64,000 nt of DNA from Dethiosulfatarculus sandiegensis (GCF_000931935.2 NZ_AZAC01000014.1:248001-312000); one strand, 5' to 3'. Shown: positions 9,109 to 18,308, counted from the stretch's first letter. The notes: a model not told the origin generated them from the sequence alone. Numbers and translations: made by a program.

Positions 9109-9867
9109 ATGTCTTCCCGGAAAAAACCCCTGATAGGGGTTAGTTGTGCAACACGGATAGCCGATGGCTGGGGGACTTTTTCCTCCAGTGTGAGATTCGA
9201 CGGCCTTAATTACGCCTATACCGAAAGCCTGGAAAAGGCGGGCGCATCGGTGATGATCATTCCCTGCCTCAAGGAAAAAGAGAGCCTGGGGCGGATACTG
9301 GACAGTGTTGACGGAGTGCTGTTTTCCGGAGGCGCGGATGTGGCCCCCCGCCATTATGGCGAGGAAATGCAATACGGGCTTTTGAATGTGGATCATCCCT
9401 TGGACGATATGCAGCTTGAGCTGGCCCGTCAGACCCTGGACCGCGGTTTGCCGGCTTTTGGCATCTGCCGGGGCATTCAGGTGATGGCCGTAGCCGCGGG
9501 CGGAACCCTTTATCAGGATATCAAGACCCAGGTGCCGGGCTCTACCCTGCATCGTTCCGCTGGTGACATAAGCACCCTGGTTCATGAAATAGAACTGTCC
9601 GAGGGATCTTTGCTTAAAGGCATAATAGGCGAAAAGCGCATCTGGATCAATTCCGGTCATCATCAGGCGGTAAAGGATGTCCCCCAGGGCTTTGCAGTCA
9701 GCGCCAGGGCTTCGGACCAGGTGGTGGAAGCCATGGAAAGAAAAGGACCCGGCTTTTGTCTGGGGGTGCAGTGGCACCCCGAAGGGCTCTACAAAGAGAA
9801 TCAATACGCCAGGAGGTTGTTTAAGGCCTTTGTTGACGCCTGTGGAGATCAGGCGCGGGCGGATTGA
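9109..9867 (+). CDS. Gamma-glutamyl-GABA hydrolase family protein (PuuD-like)
   Basis: 252 aa class I glutamine-amidotransferase-like hydrolase. The nucleophile elbow is FGICRGIQVM (Cys near residue 121), and the His and Glu partners are in VQWHPEG near the C-terminus. This fits peptidase C26 enzymes that cleave gamma-glutamyl amides such as gamma-glutamyl-GABA in putrescine breakdown. No other Puu genes are adjacent, so the natural substrate is open. Cytoplasmic. An in-frame TTG lies two codons upstream of the ATG chosen here, and AGGAAA could serve either start. Confidence 0.85.
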   Translation: MSSRKKPLIGVSCATRIADGWGTFSSSVRFDGLNYAYTESLEKAGASVMIIPCLKEKESLGRILDSVDGVLFSGGADVAPRHYGEEMQYGLLNVDHPLDDMQLELARQTLDRGLPAFGICRGIQVMAVAAGGTLYQDIKTQVPGSTLHRSAGDISTLVHEIELSEGSLLKGIIGEKRIWINSGHHQAVKDVPQGFAVSARASDQVVEAMERKGPGFCLGVQWHPEGLYKENQYARRLFKAFVDACGDQARAD

Positions 9868-9968
9868 TCTGAAACCGGCTTGAGCGAACGAATTCCGAAC
9901 CTGGGGATGCCAGGCCATGGCCGGGAAGAGCTTTTCAAACTTAATTTAAGGCCGGTTTGCGAGAAAAA

Positions 9969-10003
9969 CGGCATCTGCCAAAGTCCGAGAGGGCTTTGGC
10001 AGC
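9969..10003. repeat. REP-like element, copy 2
   Basis: Matches the element at 6809-6844 over about 35 bases. In this copy CTGCCAAAG and CTTTGGCAG are perfect inverted arms with a loop rich in G. It lies between the convergent ends of the PuuD-like and hemerythrin genes and could also act as a weak terminator. Confidence 0.6.
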
Positions 10004-10074
10004 AGGTTGAAACGCTGATTTTAGAAATATACGGTTGGCTTTCGTGCCGGAAACGGCGAAGGGAAATGTTTTTG

Positions 10075-10473
10075 CTAACCGTTGCTGACTTTCTTGACAG
10101 CCTTCAAATCAGATCCCAGGATATGATCCAATATCCAATCGGCTATCAAAGCCACAATTTCTTTGTTAATGGTTTTGTCCGCGGTTTTCAGTTCTTCCTT
10201 AAGGCCCAGCACCTTGTCGGCCAGTTCGCGGTGTTCCTCAATATGCCTGCGCATATCGGTGTACCCGTTTTGGCGCATCCACCTTTCCTCGGCCGCAAAG
10301 TGCTCTATGGTGTAGTTGAGCAATTTATCCAGCGTCTGTTCCGCTGTTTGGGTGTTGAGACTCTGGCAGGTGGCTTCTTCCAGGCTATTTAAAAGATTCA
10401 CCAGCTCCTGGTGCTGTTTGTCTATGGTTTCATCGCCGATACTTAAGTTCTCGTTCCATTTGATAATGGCCAC
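10075..10473 (-). CDS. Bacteriohemerythrin
   Basis: 132 aa, the normal size for a single-domain hemerythrin. It has the full di-iron ligand set: H in DKQHQEL, H and E in YTIEHFAAEE, H in RRHIEEH and its partner H, and H-x4-D in the last helix (DHILGSD). It reversibly binds O2 at a non-haem di-iron site. In anaerobes it is thought to sense or scavenge oxygen. The start is GTG with only a weak ribosome site. It stands alone between a REP-like element and an AT-rich spacer. Confidence 0.92.
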   Translation of the reverse strand: MAIIKWNENLSIGDETIDKQHQELVNLLNSLEEATCQSLNTQTAEQTLDKLLNYTIEHFAAEERWMRQNGYTDMRRHIEEHRELADKVLGLKEELKTADKTINKEIVALIADWILDHILGSDLKAVKKVSNG

Positions 10474-10652
10474 GGTATTTCAACTCTTTCTATCAGATCA
10501 GGAAGCAACAGAAAAAAATTAGATCATAGTGTAACAGTTGGTTTTGTTTTGTCCGCTTTTTAGTAATTACGATAAGTTGATAGATATTTACTTGCTTATT
10601 TTGTTTGGGTTGGTTTATTATAACTAAAATTTTGTAAAATGTTTATTGTTAA

Positions 10653-10961
10653 TTAGAAAGCCAGATTTCTTTGCAGGGCCACAATGGCGACTCCAACCAC
10701 CATGCCTGCGAAAACATTGTTCATTTTATATGTGACCAAGGCAGTGGAACAGGCTGCGGCTATTCCCCAGGGGCCTTCGGCAAATATGGATGGGGTGACC
10801 AAAGAGATCAGTATGGTTCCGGGCAGAGCCTCCAATGCCTTGCTGACCCGTCCTTTTTGGGGCAGCTTGCCGCCCAAAAGCAGGCCTCCGGCCCTTAGCG
10901 AGTAAGTAGCCAGGGCAGCCATGAAAATGGCCAGCCAAGTTTGAGGCTCAGCTGAGTACAT
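10653..10961 (-). CDS. azlD: AzlD-family branched-chain amino acid export subunit
   Basis: 102 aa with about four hydrophobic segments, the size and pattern of AzlD, the small partner of AzlC. The pair forms an LIV-E type exporter for branched-chain amino acids and analogues. The start overlaps the end of azlC by 14 bp, so the two are translationally coupled. Downstream lies a 130-bp AT-rich spacer with no gene. Confidence 0.85.
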   Translation of the reverse strand: MYSAEPQTWLAIFMAALATYSLRAGGLLLGGKLPQKGRVSKALEALPGTILISLVTPSIFAEGPWGIAAACSTALVTYKMNNVFAGMVVGVAIVALQRNLAF

Positions 10962-11649
10962 TTTGTTTTTCTTCCTTTTGTTCTAAGGGAATAAAGATTT
11001 TGGTCAAGGCTCCGCCAAGACCCCCGACCAGGATGTACCATTTTCCGGGAAGCAGCTTTTCCGCAACCAGGGCCAGCACCATGGCCGTGATCCAGGGCAA
11101 AATGTCGGATTTGCCTTGCCACAGGCTTACCGCCAGGGCGGTGAATACAGCGGTGAAGGCGAAATCCAGGGCATAGGTATCCGGATTCTGCACCGCAGCG
11201 CCGAAGAAAAGCCCGGAAAGGGTGCCCAGGCACCAGGCAGTCATCACACAGACCCCGCCGCCTAAAAGAAAGTTTAGGTCCGCCTTGCCTTCGCGCTGAT
11301 AGGCCATGGTGAGGGCCCAGTTTTCATCCGTGACCATATGCATGTAGGAGAGCTTCACCATTAAGGGCTTGCCCCTGAACATGTCTCTTAAGGATGCGCC
11401 GATCAAAAGATAGCGCAGGTTGATAACCGCCACGGCAAGCGTCATCTCAAAAAGCGGCAAGGGCGGGTTCCACATATCCACCATTACAAATTGGGAAGAC
11501 CCGGCGAATATGGCCAGGTTCATTATGAGGATTTCCAGCCAGCTAAGGCCTTTTTGAACGGACAAGACACCCAGGACACTGCCGTAGGCCGCCACACTGG
11601 CCGCCAGCGGCAGGGTGGCTTTGAAACCTGTTATGCTGCTTTTGGTCAT
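10948..11649 (-). CDS. azlC: AzlC-family branched-chain amino acid permease
   Basis: 233 aa. It has the N-terminal AAYGSVLGVLS...GLSWLEI segment and the central MHMVTDENWALTM motif typical of AzlC, with seven or so predicted membrane spans. It acts in the inner membrane with AzlD to expel branched-chain amino acids. GAGGG lies upstream of the ATG. The preceding gene on the same strand is an AraC-type regulator 93 bp away, a common arrangement in which the regulator controls the exporter. Confidence 0.88.
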   Translation of the reverse strand: MTKSSITGFKATLPLAASVAAYGSVLGVLSVQKGLSWLEILIMNLAIFAGSSQFVMVDMWNPPLPLFEMTLAVAVINLRYLLIGASLRDMFRGKPLMVKLSYMHMVTDENWALTMAYQREGKADLNFLLGGGVCVMTAWCLGTLSGLFFGAAVQNPDTYALDFAFTAVFTALAVSLWQGKSDILPWITAMVLALVAEKLLPGKWYILVGGLGGALTKIFIPLEQKEEKQNVLS

Positions 11650-11742
11650 CTAACCCTCCCTCTTTGTCATGCTTACAGAATTGAGGCGGGTTTTTCTTGA
11701 ATGAAATTGCTTTGCTTAAAAAAGACGGGCAGGAGAAGAATA

Positions 11743-12585
11743 TCAGGAGAAAAGCGATCTGCGAAAAGACCCCGGCGTGACGCCCAGGATCGCCCTGAAT
11801 TGCCTGGTCATGTGGGCCTGGTCACTGAATCCGGCCTTATAGGCAGACTGGCTCAGGTCATGGCCCTTTTCTATAAATCCCTTGGCCAGCTCCACCCTTT
11901 GCTGCACCTGATAGGCATGGGGAGGCAGGCCGGTGGATTCTTTGAAAAGCCTCAAAAAATGGTATTTGGAGAGCCCGGCCTGCCGGGCCAGATCATCCAG
12001 GGAAAGGTTTTCCCGGGCCTGGTCCCTGATCTGCTCCAAGGCCTTTTTGATGAGGCCGGGGTTTTGGGGTTGTTTAAAAGATGCGGCTTCGGTAAAAACC
12101 GCGTACCGGTTTATTATCTCAGCCACAACCTCTATAAAGCAGGTTTGGGCTGCCAATTTGCTTTGAGTTTCTCTTTCCAGCAACACATGGGCCTTGAAGA
12201 ATTTTTCCGCCAATTGAGGGTCTTTGGTCACCGCTTGCCTGAAAAAGGGATATGCGCCCGGTTTTTTGCCCCAGGCCTCGGCGATTTTTTTTACCAGGTC
12301 GGGATGCACATAGGCCACCCGGTAGATAAAGCCCTGTTCCGTGGCTGAGCTGCCGTCATGCACCTCTCCCGGGTTGATTACTATCAGGTGTTTGGGTGGG
12401 GCAAAGTGCTCTTTTCCCCTATGGAAAAAGCGTTCCACTCCGGTTTCTATGACCCCCATTACATATTTTTTGTGGATGTGGCGGTTATAGCGGTGGGTGG
12501 TGAAACTGGCCTTCAGGAGATCCAGATCACGAAATTGATTGGCCTTCCATAACCGGGCCTGGTTTTGGGCTGCCTTTTTCTTCAT
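11743..12585 (-). CDS. AraC-family transcriptional regulator
   Basis: 280 aa. An N-terminal cupin-type AraC ligand domain (about 20-165; GVERFFHRGKEHFAPP and VINPGEVHDG signatures) is followed by two helix-turn-helix motifs (about 185-278). These include LDDLARQAGLSKYHFLRLFK and SQSAYKAGFSDQAHMTRQFR, with the closing TPGSFRR. This is the AraC subtype often found beside azlCD. The ATG overlaps the stop of the upstream GNAT gene (ATGA), so GNAT, regulator and exporter may be one transcript. The likely effector is an amino acid; that is inference from the neighbours. Confidence 0.88.
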   Translation of the reverse strand: MKKKAAQNQARLWKANQFRDLDLLKASFTTHRYNRHIHKKYVMGVIETGVERFFHRGKEHFAPPKHLIVINPGEVHDGSSATEQGFIYRVAYVHPDLVKKIAEAWGKKPGAYPFFRQAVTKDPQLAEKFFKAHVLLERETQSKLAAQTCFIEVVAEIINRYAVFTEAASFKQPQNPGLIKKALEQIRDQARENLSLDDLARQAGLSKYHFLRLFKESTGLPPHAYQVQQRVELAKGFIEKGHDLSQSAYKAGFSDQAHMTRQFRAILGVTPGSFRRSLFS

Positions 12586-13196
12586 TTGCTTTCAAACGGG
12601 GCAAGTCCGGTTAAAGGGCATTGCATCAGGTATGCCCCTCCTTTATGGGGTATTAGCCTGTGCGGGTCTATGCGCACAGACCGGACAATTTCAAAGCCGG
12701 TTTTTTGATAAAGCCTTAAGGCTTTATCGTTATCCTTGAATACAATCAACGCCAGACTTTTCAGTTTTTTGTCTTGGGCCTTGCTTTTCAATGATTTTAT
12801 CAGGTTTTGGCCGATACTTCTGCCCTGGTATTCGGGCTCCACGGCCAGAGTGCTTAAATAGAGGCTGTCTTCCACCCTGGCTTCATAAAAATCAGTTAAG
12901 TGCAGAAGCCTGTCAGAGGGGAAAAAATCCTTCATCTCCTGATTAATGCCATGGTGTTTGCTGTCATAGCAAAGCGCCATGGCGATCACCTTTCGGTTGT
13001 GCCTTGCCACAATGGTGTTTTCATAGGAATGGGGCTGGCCCTCGGTGGCATAGGAGATGGCCATGACCTCGGCAGGTGACTTGCCGGGCACAAGGTCCAG
13101 GAATAAAAAATCGCTCATCCCCCCACTGGCCAGCTCGGCAAGCCGGGCCAGGTGCGGGCAGTCTTTTTTTTGGGCCGGTTCAATGGTCCATTCCAT
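12582..13196 (-). CDS. GNAT-family N-acetyltransferase
   Basis: 204 aa. The C-terminal half holds the acetyl-CoA core: STLAVEPEYQGRSIGQNLI (Q-x-R/G-x-x-G/A loop) followed by ALIVFKDNDKALRLYQKTGFE. The N-terminal part resembles acetyltransferases of small amines or amino acids but gives no substrate. The ATG at 13196 has GGGGGGAG just upstream; the frame runs further but without a ribosome site. It is translationally coupled to the AraC regulator and heads the azl transcript. Confidence 0.82.
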   Translation of the reverse strand: MEWTIEPAQKKDCPHLARLAELASGGMSDFLFLDLVPGKSPAEVMAISYATEGQPHSYENTIVARHNRKVIAMALCYDSKHHGINQEMKDFFPSDRLLHLTDFYEARVEDSLYLSTLAVEPEYQGRSIGQNLIKSLKSKAQDKKLKSLALIVFKDNDKALRLYQKTGFEIVRSVRIDPHRLIPHKGGAYLMQCPLTGLAPFESK

Positions 13197-13343
13197 GTCT
13201 CCCCCCTTGAAAACACCTGATGTTGAGTCGATTGAATTCAAGCCTTCCTCTGTTTGGAACAGTTGCTTTTCCTTGCAATAAAACCCGAGCCGTTTTTTAA
13301 GTCAACCCAAAACCGATAGCCGGGGTTTACTGTATATTGCCGT

Positions 13344-13392
13344 ATTGATGGATTAATGAGTTAATAACTTAATAATTAATCAAGCCATCAAT
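13344..13392. promoter_or_regulatory. AT-rich nested inverted repeat, candidate operator
   Basis: Outer arms ATTGATGG and CCATCAAT enclose inner GATTAAT and ATTAATC arms. It lies in the 350-bp gap between the divergent GNAT gene (13196, minus) and the amidase gene (13547, plus). The inner segment GATTAATGAGTTAATA resembles a perfect palindrome upstream of the M20 amidohydrolase at 57002, suggesting a shared regulator. No other element was seen in this gap. Confidence 0.45.
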
Positions 13393-13546
13393 ATTTCTCA
13401 CCTTTGGGCAACCATGCCGGTTATTGCAGAAGAGCCTGTTTCAACCGGGAGAAGGATAATTGGGCGCAAAAGATTTTTACTTGCAAAGCTATCTGATTAT
13501 AGGTTGTTATAACCTCAGGGAAAAGAGTCGTGAAAAGGCGAAAAAC

Positions 13547-15229
13547 ATGAAGCGCAGAGTGTTTATAAATGTTTTGGGCTCTTTGGGTTTGGGCGCCACC
13601 TTATTGCCCGGGGCCTTGGCAGCCCTGGCCAAGGAGGGCAAAAAAGTCACCCTTGAAATGATGCAAAAGGCAGAGGAAATTTCGGGGCTCTCCTTTAGCG
13701 AGCCAGAGAGGCGTGAGGTTCTTTCCCGGCTTAATCAAAACCTGAAGGCCTATTGGGAATTGCGGAACCTGCCTTTGGAGAACGAGACTCCGCTCAGCCT
13801 TTATTTTGATCCCCTTCCTCAAGGAAAGGTTTTAGAAAAACAACCAAACAGCATAAGGCTGGAGCTTAGGCCGGTTAATCCGCCTGCCCAAATCCAGGAT
13901 GCGGCATTTTATCCGCTCTCTCGGCTGGCCCAGCTCATCAAGCAGGGAAATATTTCTTCGGTCCAATTGACCAAAATGTATCTGGCCAGGATGGATAAAT
14001 ACAATCCCCTTTTAAACTGCGCGGTTACGATTTGCCATGAGCTGGCTTTGGAACAGGCGGCCAAGGCGGATGAGGAACTGGCAAAGGGCAACTACAAAGG
14101 GCCCTTGCACGGCATTCCCTATGGGCTGAAAGATATTTTCAGTGCAAAAGGCACGCCCACCACCTGGGGATTGAAAAGGTATCAGTACAGGGTGATTGCC
14201 AAAGACGCCACTGTGGCGCAAAAGTTGGCCCAAGCCGGGGCTGTGCTTTTGGCCAAACTCGCGCCTGGGGAATTGGCAACAGGGGATCGGTATTTCAAGG
14301 GGCGGACTCTGAATCCCTGGAATCCGAGGCATGGTTCCGGAGGCTCTTCGGCAGGCCCGGCCAGCGCGGTTGCCGCGGGCCTGGTGGGGTTTGCCATGGG
14401 GACAGAGACCAATGGGTCTATAATAAGCCCCAGCCTTTTGTGTGGGGTAAGCGGCCTTAGGCCAAGTTTTGGCAGGGTTAGCCGCCATGGCTGTATGAAC
14501 ATTGCGCCAAGCTATGACAAGCCCGGACCTATGTGCAGGTCTGCCCAGGACTGCGCCCTGGTTTTGCATGCCGTCTGCGGGCCGGATCAAAAGGACCGGT
14601 CGGTAAAGGAGCTTGGCTTTGCCTGGGAACCCAAGATTAACCTCAAGCAGATCAGGGTTGGGTATGTGTCCCGCCTGTTTAAAAGAAAGATTAAGCATTC
14701 GTGGATATCCCAGGTGCTGGCCTGTCATGAAAAGGCCCTCTCGAGGCTTGCGGATATGGGAGCCCAAATAAAAGAGCTGAAAGGAATAGATCACGCCTAC
14801 TTAAAACGCCTGGTCAAGGCCTCTTCCCTGGGTATGATGGTCGAGGCCGCTGCTTTTCATGAAAACCTGAACCAGGGACATAAATCCGACGATTTCCAGC
14901 ACAGTGACTGGCCCGCCCGTTTCAGGGGGGCCAGGTATGTGCCCGGCGTGGAATATCTACAGGCCAACCGGGCCAGAAGTCTTTTGATCGAAGAGACCAG
15001 CCGGATCATGGACCAGGTCGACGTTTTGCTGGGTCGTCTCACCCTGGGAGGCTTGCTGACCAACCTGACCGGTCACCCCGAGCTGGCCATACCCCACGGC
15101 CTTTCAGACAACCATATGCCCCTGGGCATTGTTTTCACAGGCTCCCTTTACCAGGAATCCAGCCTCCTGGGGCTGGCCCACAGGTATCAGAAAGAGACCG
15201 GTTATCAGCTGAGGCATCCTTCTCTTTAG
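13547..15229 (+). CDS. Amidase-signature hydrolase with Tat-type leader
   Basis: 560 aa. The amidase-signature catalytic triad is visible: Lys in GIPYGLKDIF, the cis-Ser in GSGGSSAGPA, and the nucleophile Ser in TETNGSI. The family hydrolyses carboxylic amides; the substrate is unknown. The start at 13547 gives MKRRVFINVLGSLG..., a twin-arginine-type leader with a hydrophobic core ending near ALAALA, so export of the folded enzyme is likely. Most homologues are longer at the N-terminus than bacterial GatA, as here (a 100-residue extension before the core). The frame extends 29 codons upstream, but that start would bury the leader. No operon partner on the plus strand. Confidence 0.82.
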   Translation: MKRRVFINVLGSLGLGATLLPGALAALAKEGKKVTLEMMQKAEEISGLSFSEPERREVLSRLNQNLKAYWELRNLPLENETPLSLYFDPLPQGKVLEKQPNSIRLELRPVNPPAQIQDAAFYPLSRLAQLIKQGNISSVQLTKMYLARMDKYNPLLNCAVTICHELALEQAAKADEELAKGNYKGPLHGIPYGLKDIFSAKGTPTTWGLKRYQYRVIAKDATVAQKLAQAGAVLLAKLAPGELATGDRYFKGRTLNPWNPRHGSGGSSAGPASAVAAGLVGFAMGTETNGSIISPSLLCGVSGLRPSFGRVSRHGCMNIAPSYDKPGPMCRSAQDCALVLHAVCGPDQKDRSVKELGFAWEPKINLKQIRVGYVSRLFKRKIKHSWISQVLACHEKALSRLADMGAQIKELKGIDHAYLKRLVKASSLGMMVEAAAFHENLNQGHKSDDFQHSDWPARFRGARYVPGVEYLQANRARSLLIEETSRIMDQVDVLLGRLTLGGLLTNLTGHPELAIPHGLSDNHMPLGIVFTGSLYQESSLLGLAHRYQKETGYQLRHPSL

Positions 15230-15259
15230 AATTATCCGGCCGGGGATATTCGTCCCATA

Positions 15260-16234
15260 TCACCAAGCCTCCGGGTTAACCAGGTTTTTTGGTTTTATGC
15301 CTTGGGCTGCTTTGAGCAGGTTATCCACGGTTTCCCGGCACATTCTGTAAAGGGCCTCATGACTGGCCCAGGCCATATGCGGGGTCAGGATCACGTTTTC
15401 GAGTTCAAACCATGATGGGTCTTTTAAAGGCTCCACTTCATACACATCCAGGGCGGCTCCACCCATGGAATTTTGCTCAAGGGTCTTGAAAAGAGCCTGG
15501 GAGTCGATCAACCCGCCACGGGCGGTGTTTATCAAAAGTGCACTCGGCTTCATCAGGGAAAGGGCCTCTTGGTCTATCAGGTGGCTGGTCTGGGGGGTGA
15601 GGGCGCAATGCAGGCTGATGATATCCGCTTCCCTGAACAGGGTCTTTGGTTGAACCCGGGCGATATCATATTGAGCGGCAAATTCCTCGGGCCAATGAAG
15701 GGTGTGGCCCATCAGTTTAAGCCCGAAACCAGCCGCCCTTTGGGCCACAGCCCTGCCAATGGGGCCCAGTCCGATGAGCCCCAGGGTCTTGCCGCTCAGT
15801 TCCATGCCCAGGTATTTTTGCCATCCGCCTTGGCGCAGGCTTTGGTCTGCGGCCGGAATGCGCCGGGCCAGGCTCAGGATCAGCCCCAGGGTGAAGTCGG
15901 CCACGGCTGTGGTGTTGGCTCCCGGATTGTTGCAGACAAGAACCTTGTTTTTGGTGGCGGCTTTGAGGTCAATATTATCCAGGCCAACCCCCAGCTTGGA
16001 GATGAAGCGCAGCTCGGGAGCCAGCTTGAAGAATTCGTCGCCAAAAACAGGAAGATTGCCGGGAATGAAACCCCAGGCATGGGGCAGGGCCTTTTGCAGT
16101 CTGGGATCATCTATGGATAAATCGTATTCCCTTAAATCCACCAGATTGAATCCATTTGAAGCAAGAGTTTCCAAAAACTCCTCGCCCTGGCGGCCAAAGG
16201 CCGGGCTGGCCATGATAATGGTGCGTTTTTTCAT
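15260..16234 (-). CDS. D-2-hydroxyacid dehydrogenase (SerA-like)
   Basis: 324 aa. It has the NAD-binding glycine loop GLIGLGPIG and the catalytic Arg (NTARGG), Glu (DVYEVEP) and His (LTPHMAW) of the family. There is no ACT or ASB extension, so it is the short form used by phosphoglycerate, glyoxylate or other 2-hydroxyacid dehydrogenases. It lies downstream of the AtuA/DUF4387 pair on the same strand but is separated by a 200-bp gap with a hairpin. It may be independent or may supply a related catabolic step. GGGGGG lies before the ATG. Confidence 0.85.
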   Translation of the reverse strand: MKKRTIIMASPAFGRQGEEFLETLASNGFNLVDLREYDLSIDDPRLQKALPHAWGFIPGNLPVFGDEFFKLAPELRFISKLGVGLDNIDLKAATKNKVLVCNNPGANTTAVADFTLGLILSLARRIPAADQSLRQGGWQKYLGMELSGKTLGLIGLGPIGRAVAQRAAGFGLKLMGHTLHWPEEFAAQYDIARVQPKTLFREADIISLHCALTPQTSHLIDQEALSLMKPSALLINTARGGLIDSQALFKTLEQNSMGGAALDVYEVEPLKDPSWFELENVILTPHMAWASHEALYRMCRETVDNLLKAAQGIKPKNLVNPEAW

Positions 16235-16405
16235 GAAATGTGCTTTCCCCCCCTTTTATGAGCCCGGCATTAAAAGGGCATTCTAGTATAAAGAAAACAG
16301 CTGCCGGGTGGTTTAAAAGAGATTGTATGCCTGGCCTGCCTTTGAATGCAAGGCAAGTGATTAAAGGGGGATGCTACTTAAATGGCCTGGGCGTAAAAAG
16401 GCGTT

Positions 16406-16429
16406 CCCGGCCCCCTGTAGGGAGCCGGG
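16406..16429 (-). terminator. Hairpin after DUF4387 gene
   Basis: CCCGGC and GCCGGG arms with a 12-base loop, eight bases past the end of the DUF4387 gene. On the minus strand it is followed by AACGCC and then TTTTT, so it is a plausible factor-independent terminator of the AtuA-DUF4387 transcript. Confidence 0.55.
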
Positions 16430-16436
16430 ATGGTGC

Positions 16437-16760
16437 TTAAGGCACTTTTATTTCCAGGTCCAAAAGGGGGGGATATTGCTGGCAGCCAAAGCAGTCGCTC
16501 TCACCGGGGCTGCCGCTGGGTTCTGCCCGGTAAATGGTGAATTTGATGGCAAAGGCAGGGTCGAACTCCACAAAATCGCTGATCCTGTCCTGGTCTATGG
16601 CAAACAGCTCGGCTACGGAGTTTCTGTTAAGCGCCCGGCTTTTTTTTACCAGCTCATATATCTCGGGGTCTGTGAAGATGATGTCAAAGGTGATTTTGTC
16701 TGTGCCCGCGTTTTTGCTGCGTATGGTTTTGGCCAGCTCGGTGAGCTTTTTGGTCTTCAT
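16437..16760 (-). CDS. DUF4387 family protein
   Basis: 107 aa, soluble. The sequence begins LTELAKTIRSKNAG, and the DIIFTDPEIYELVKKS segment matches what I know of DUF4387, a small domain found next to or fused with AtuA/DUF1446 proteins. The start at 16760 is preferred over an ATG four codons upstream because GGAG lies six bases before it. It is 35 bp downstream of the AtuA gene and almost certainly forms a complex or shared pathway with it. Biochemical function unknown. Confidence 0.8.
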   Translation of the reverse strand: MKTKKLTELAKTIRSKNAGTDKITFDIIFTDPEIYELVKKSRALNRNSVAELFAIDQDRISDFVEFDPAFAIKFTIYRAEPSGSPGESDCFGCQQYPPLLDLEIKVP

Positions 16761-16795
16761 TTTTTTCTCCATTCAGGCTGGTTGGGAGCCTTGGG

Positions 16796-18166
16796 CTATT
16801 TCCCGGCCTGGTCAAAGTGCAGTTCAAAAAGCTCCATGGGGTCTTTCACCGGCACCACATGGTTCATGGTCCAGCGATGGGCCGCCCTGGCTGTGAGCAC
16901 CTCGTCCACGGTATAGGCCGCTGTGCCCGCGGTGCCCTTAACTTCGGGAAGGCGGGCATAGAAGATGCCCCTGGTGCCCATGGTGGCCACCAGTTCGGCC
17001 TGTTCGGCTGTGGGGGCCACGCCTTTGATCACCACACAGAGTTCGTGGGAGGTGATCTCCTTTTGGGGCTCCATGTCCCCCATTACCCCGTTTTTACCGT
17101 AGACAATGAAATGAAGCTCATAGTCCACGCCCTTCATCTGTTCGGCAACCTGCTCCCTGGCCCAGGCAAGCACCTTGTCTATGTTTTTGATGGAGTAGGG
17201 GTCGCGCACGCCTGCAATGCCCACCCGCATTTCGCCCACCTTGCCCGAACCTTCCAGCTTGACCAGATAGGGGTCCTCCCGGGGCTTGAATACCGGGCCG
17301 GTTATGCGGCAGGTCTTTTCATCGAACTGTTCATAGGAGCAGTTGGTCATATCCAAAAGCCCGCCGGCCACATATTCGTAATAGGGGTTTGAACGTTCAT
17401 ACATGGCGTGCCCCGCCACAGAAGCGATTGAGCAGCGCTGGTCCGGATGCATGGCCGTCACCTTTACATCCTCTTGGGTGATGGCGCCCAGAACGCTTTC
17501 CTTGGCCCCATAGGGTTCGGCGCAGAAAGAGGCGCACTCAAGCACCTTGCCCAGGTAGTAGGAAAGGTCGGGGGGGAAGCCCTCAAAGATCGCCGGGGCG
17601 GCAAAGACCGCGCAGTCGCTGCACCTGCCGCCTATGATCACGTCCGCGCCCTGCTTGAGCGCCTCAATAAAGGGATGCACCCCGGCCACGGCCACTATGC
17701 GGCTGGTGGCGTCAAGCTCTTCCTTGGTCAGGGCCGGGCGGTTGTCCAGGCCTTTAATCTCCACCCCCGCATCCATCTTGGCCTCAAGCGCGGCCTGGGG
17801 AAGCTCTGAATAAAAATAGGCCAGCTTAAATGGTTTTAAGTTGTGTTTTTGAGCCAGGTTTTTAATTATGTCCACATACATGTCCACCCGGCTGTTGGAG
17901 CCCGTATCTCCGGCTGAACCGATGATCATGGGTGCGTTTTGTTCGCGGGCCGCCAGAAGCATCATCTCCAGGTCATGGACCTGCCAGGCATAAGGGCTGG
18001 CGCAGGCGTCTTCGCCCAAGGGAACCGGGCCTATGTCGTCGCTGCCCGAGTCACAGCAGTAATAATCCGGGTGTTGTTCCTTGCCCAGGGCAAAGCTGCC
18101 TTCCTTGGAAGGCGCAAATCCCAGGTGGCCGTTGGGGCACAGTATCTTAAGCTCGCTTTTGCTCAT
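16796..18166 (-). CDS. AtuA/DUF1446 family acyclic terpene utilisation protein
   Basis: 456 aa. It shows the DUF1446 pattern: an N-terminal CPNGHLGF region, GDTGSNSRVDMYVDIIK near residue 80, and GADVIIGGRCSDCAVFAAPAI near 160. Named for AtuA of the citronellol/geraniol pathway in Pseudomonas, but the family is broad and its reaction is unclear. AAGGAG precedes the ATG. A good sigma-54 promoter lies about 127 bp upstream, and the divergent gene is a DctM-type permease with its own sigma-54 site. I infer a catabolic locus for an imported organic acid. No AtuB-H homologues are seen, so true terpene use is doubtful. Confidence 0.82.
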   Translation of the reverse strand: MSKSELKILCPNGHLGFAPSKEGSFALGKEQHPDYYCCDSGSDDIGPVPLGEDACASPYAWQVHDLEMMLLAAREQNAPMIIGSAGDTGSNSRVDMYVDIIKNLAQKHNLKPFKLAYFYSELPQAALEAKMDAGVEIKGLDNRPALTKEELDATSRIVAVAGVHPFIEALKQGADVIIGGRCSDCAVFAAPAIFEGFPPDLSYYLGKVLECASFCAEPYGAKESVLGAITQEDVKVTAMHPDQRCSIASVAGHAMYERSNPYYEYVAGGLLDMTNCSYEQFDEKTCRITGPVFKPREDPYLVKLEGSGKVGEMRVGIAGVRDPYSIKNIDKVLAWAREQVAEQMKGVDYELHFIVYGKNGVMGDMEPQKEITSHELCVVIKGVAPTAEQAELVATMGTRGIFYARLPEVKGTAGTAAYTVDEVLTARAAHRWTMNHVVPVKDPMELFELHFDQAGK

Positions 18167-18292
18167 TGCCGACTCCTTGGTGTTCCAACCCGTTCCGGGA
18201 GTTTGGCATCCTGCCGGGCGGGAGGGAGCGCTTTGTTTTTTTTGCCTGGTTGGCTTTGAACCCCTGCCAGGCCTCTTTGCCACAAAGCAGCC

Positions 18293-18308
18293 AGCAATTT
18301 GCATGCCA
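18293..18308 (-). promoter_or_regulatory. Sigma-54 promoter for AtuA-DUF4387
   Basis: On the minus strand the site reads TGGCATGCAAATTGCT: a TGGCA -24 element, GG-N10-GC spacing and a TTGCT -12 element. It lies about 127 bp before the ATG at 18166. An NtrC-family activator encoded at 20362-21714 is the obvious partner. Confidence 0.75.

Noticed and set aside
14012..14794. 260-aa minus-strand frame inside the amidase gene
   Set aside because: Covers the amidase catalytic region in antisense and has no recognisable domain.
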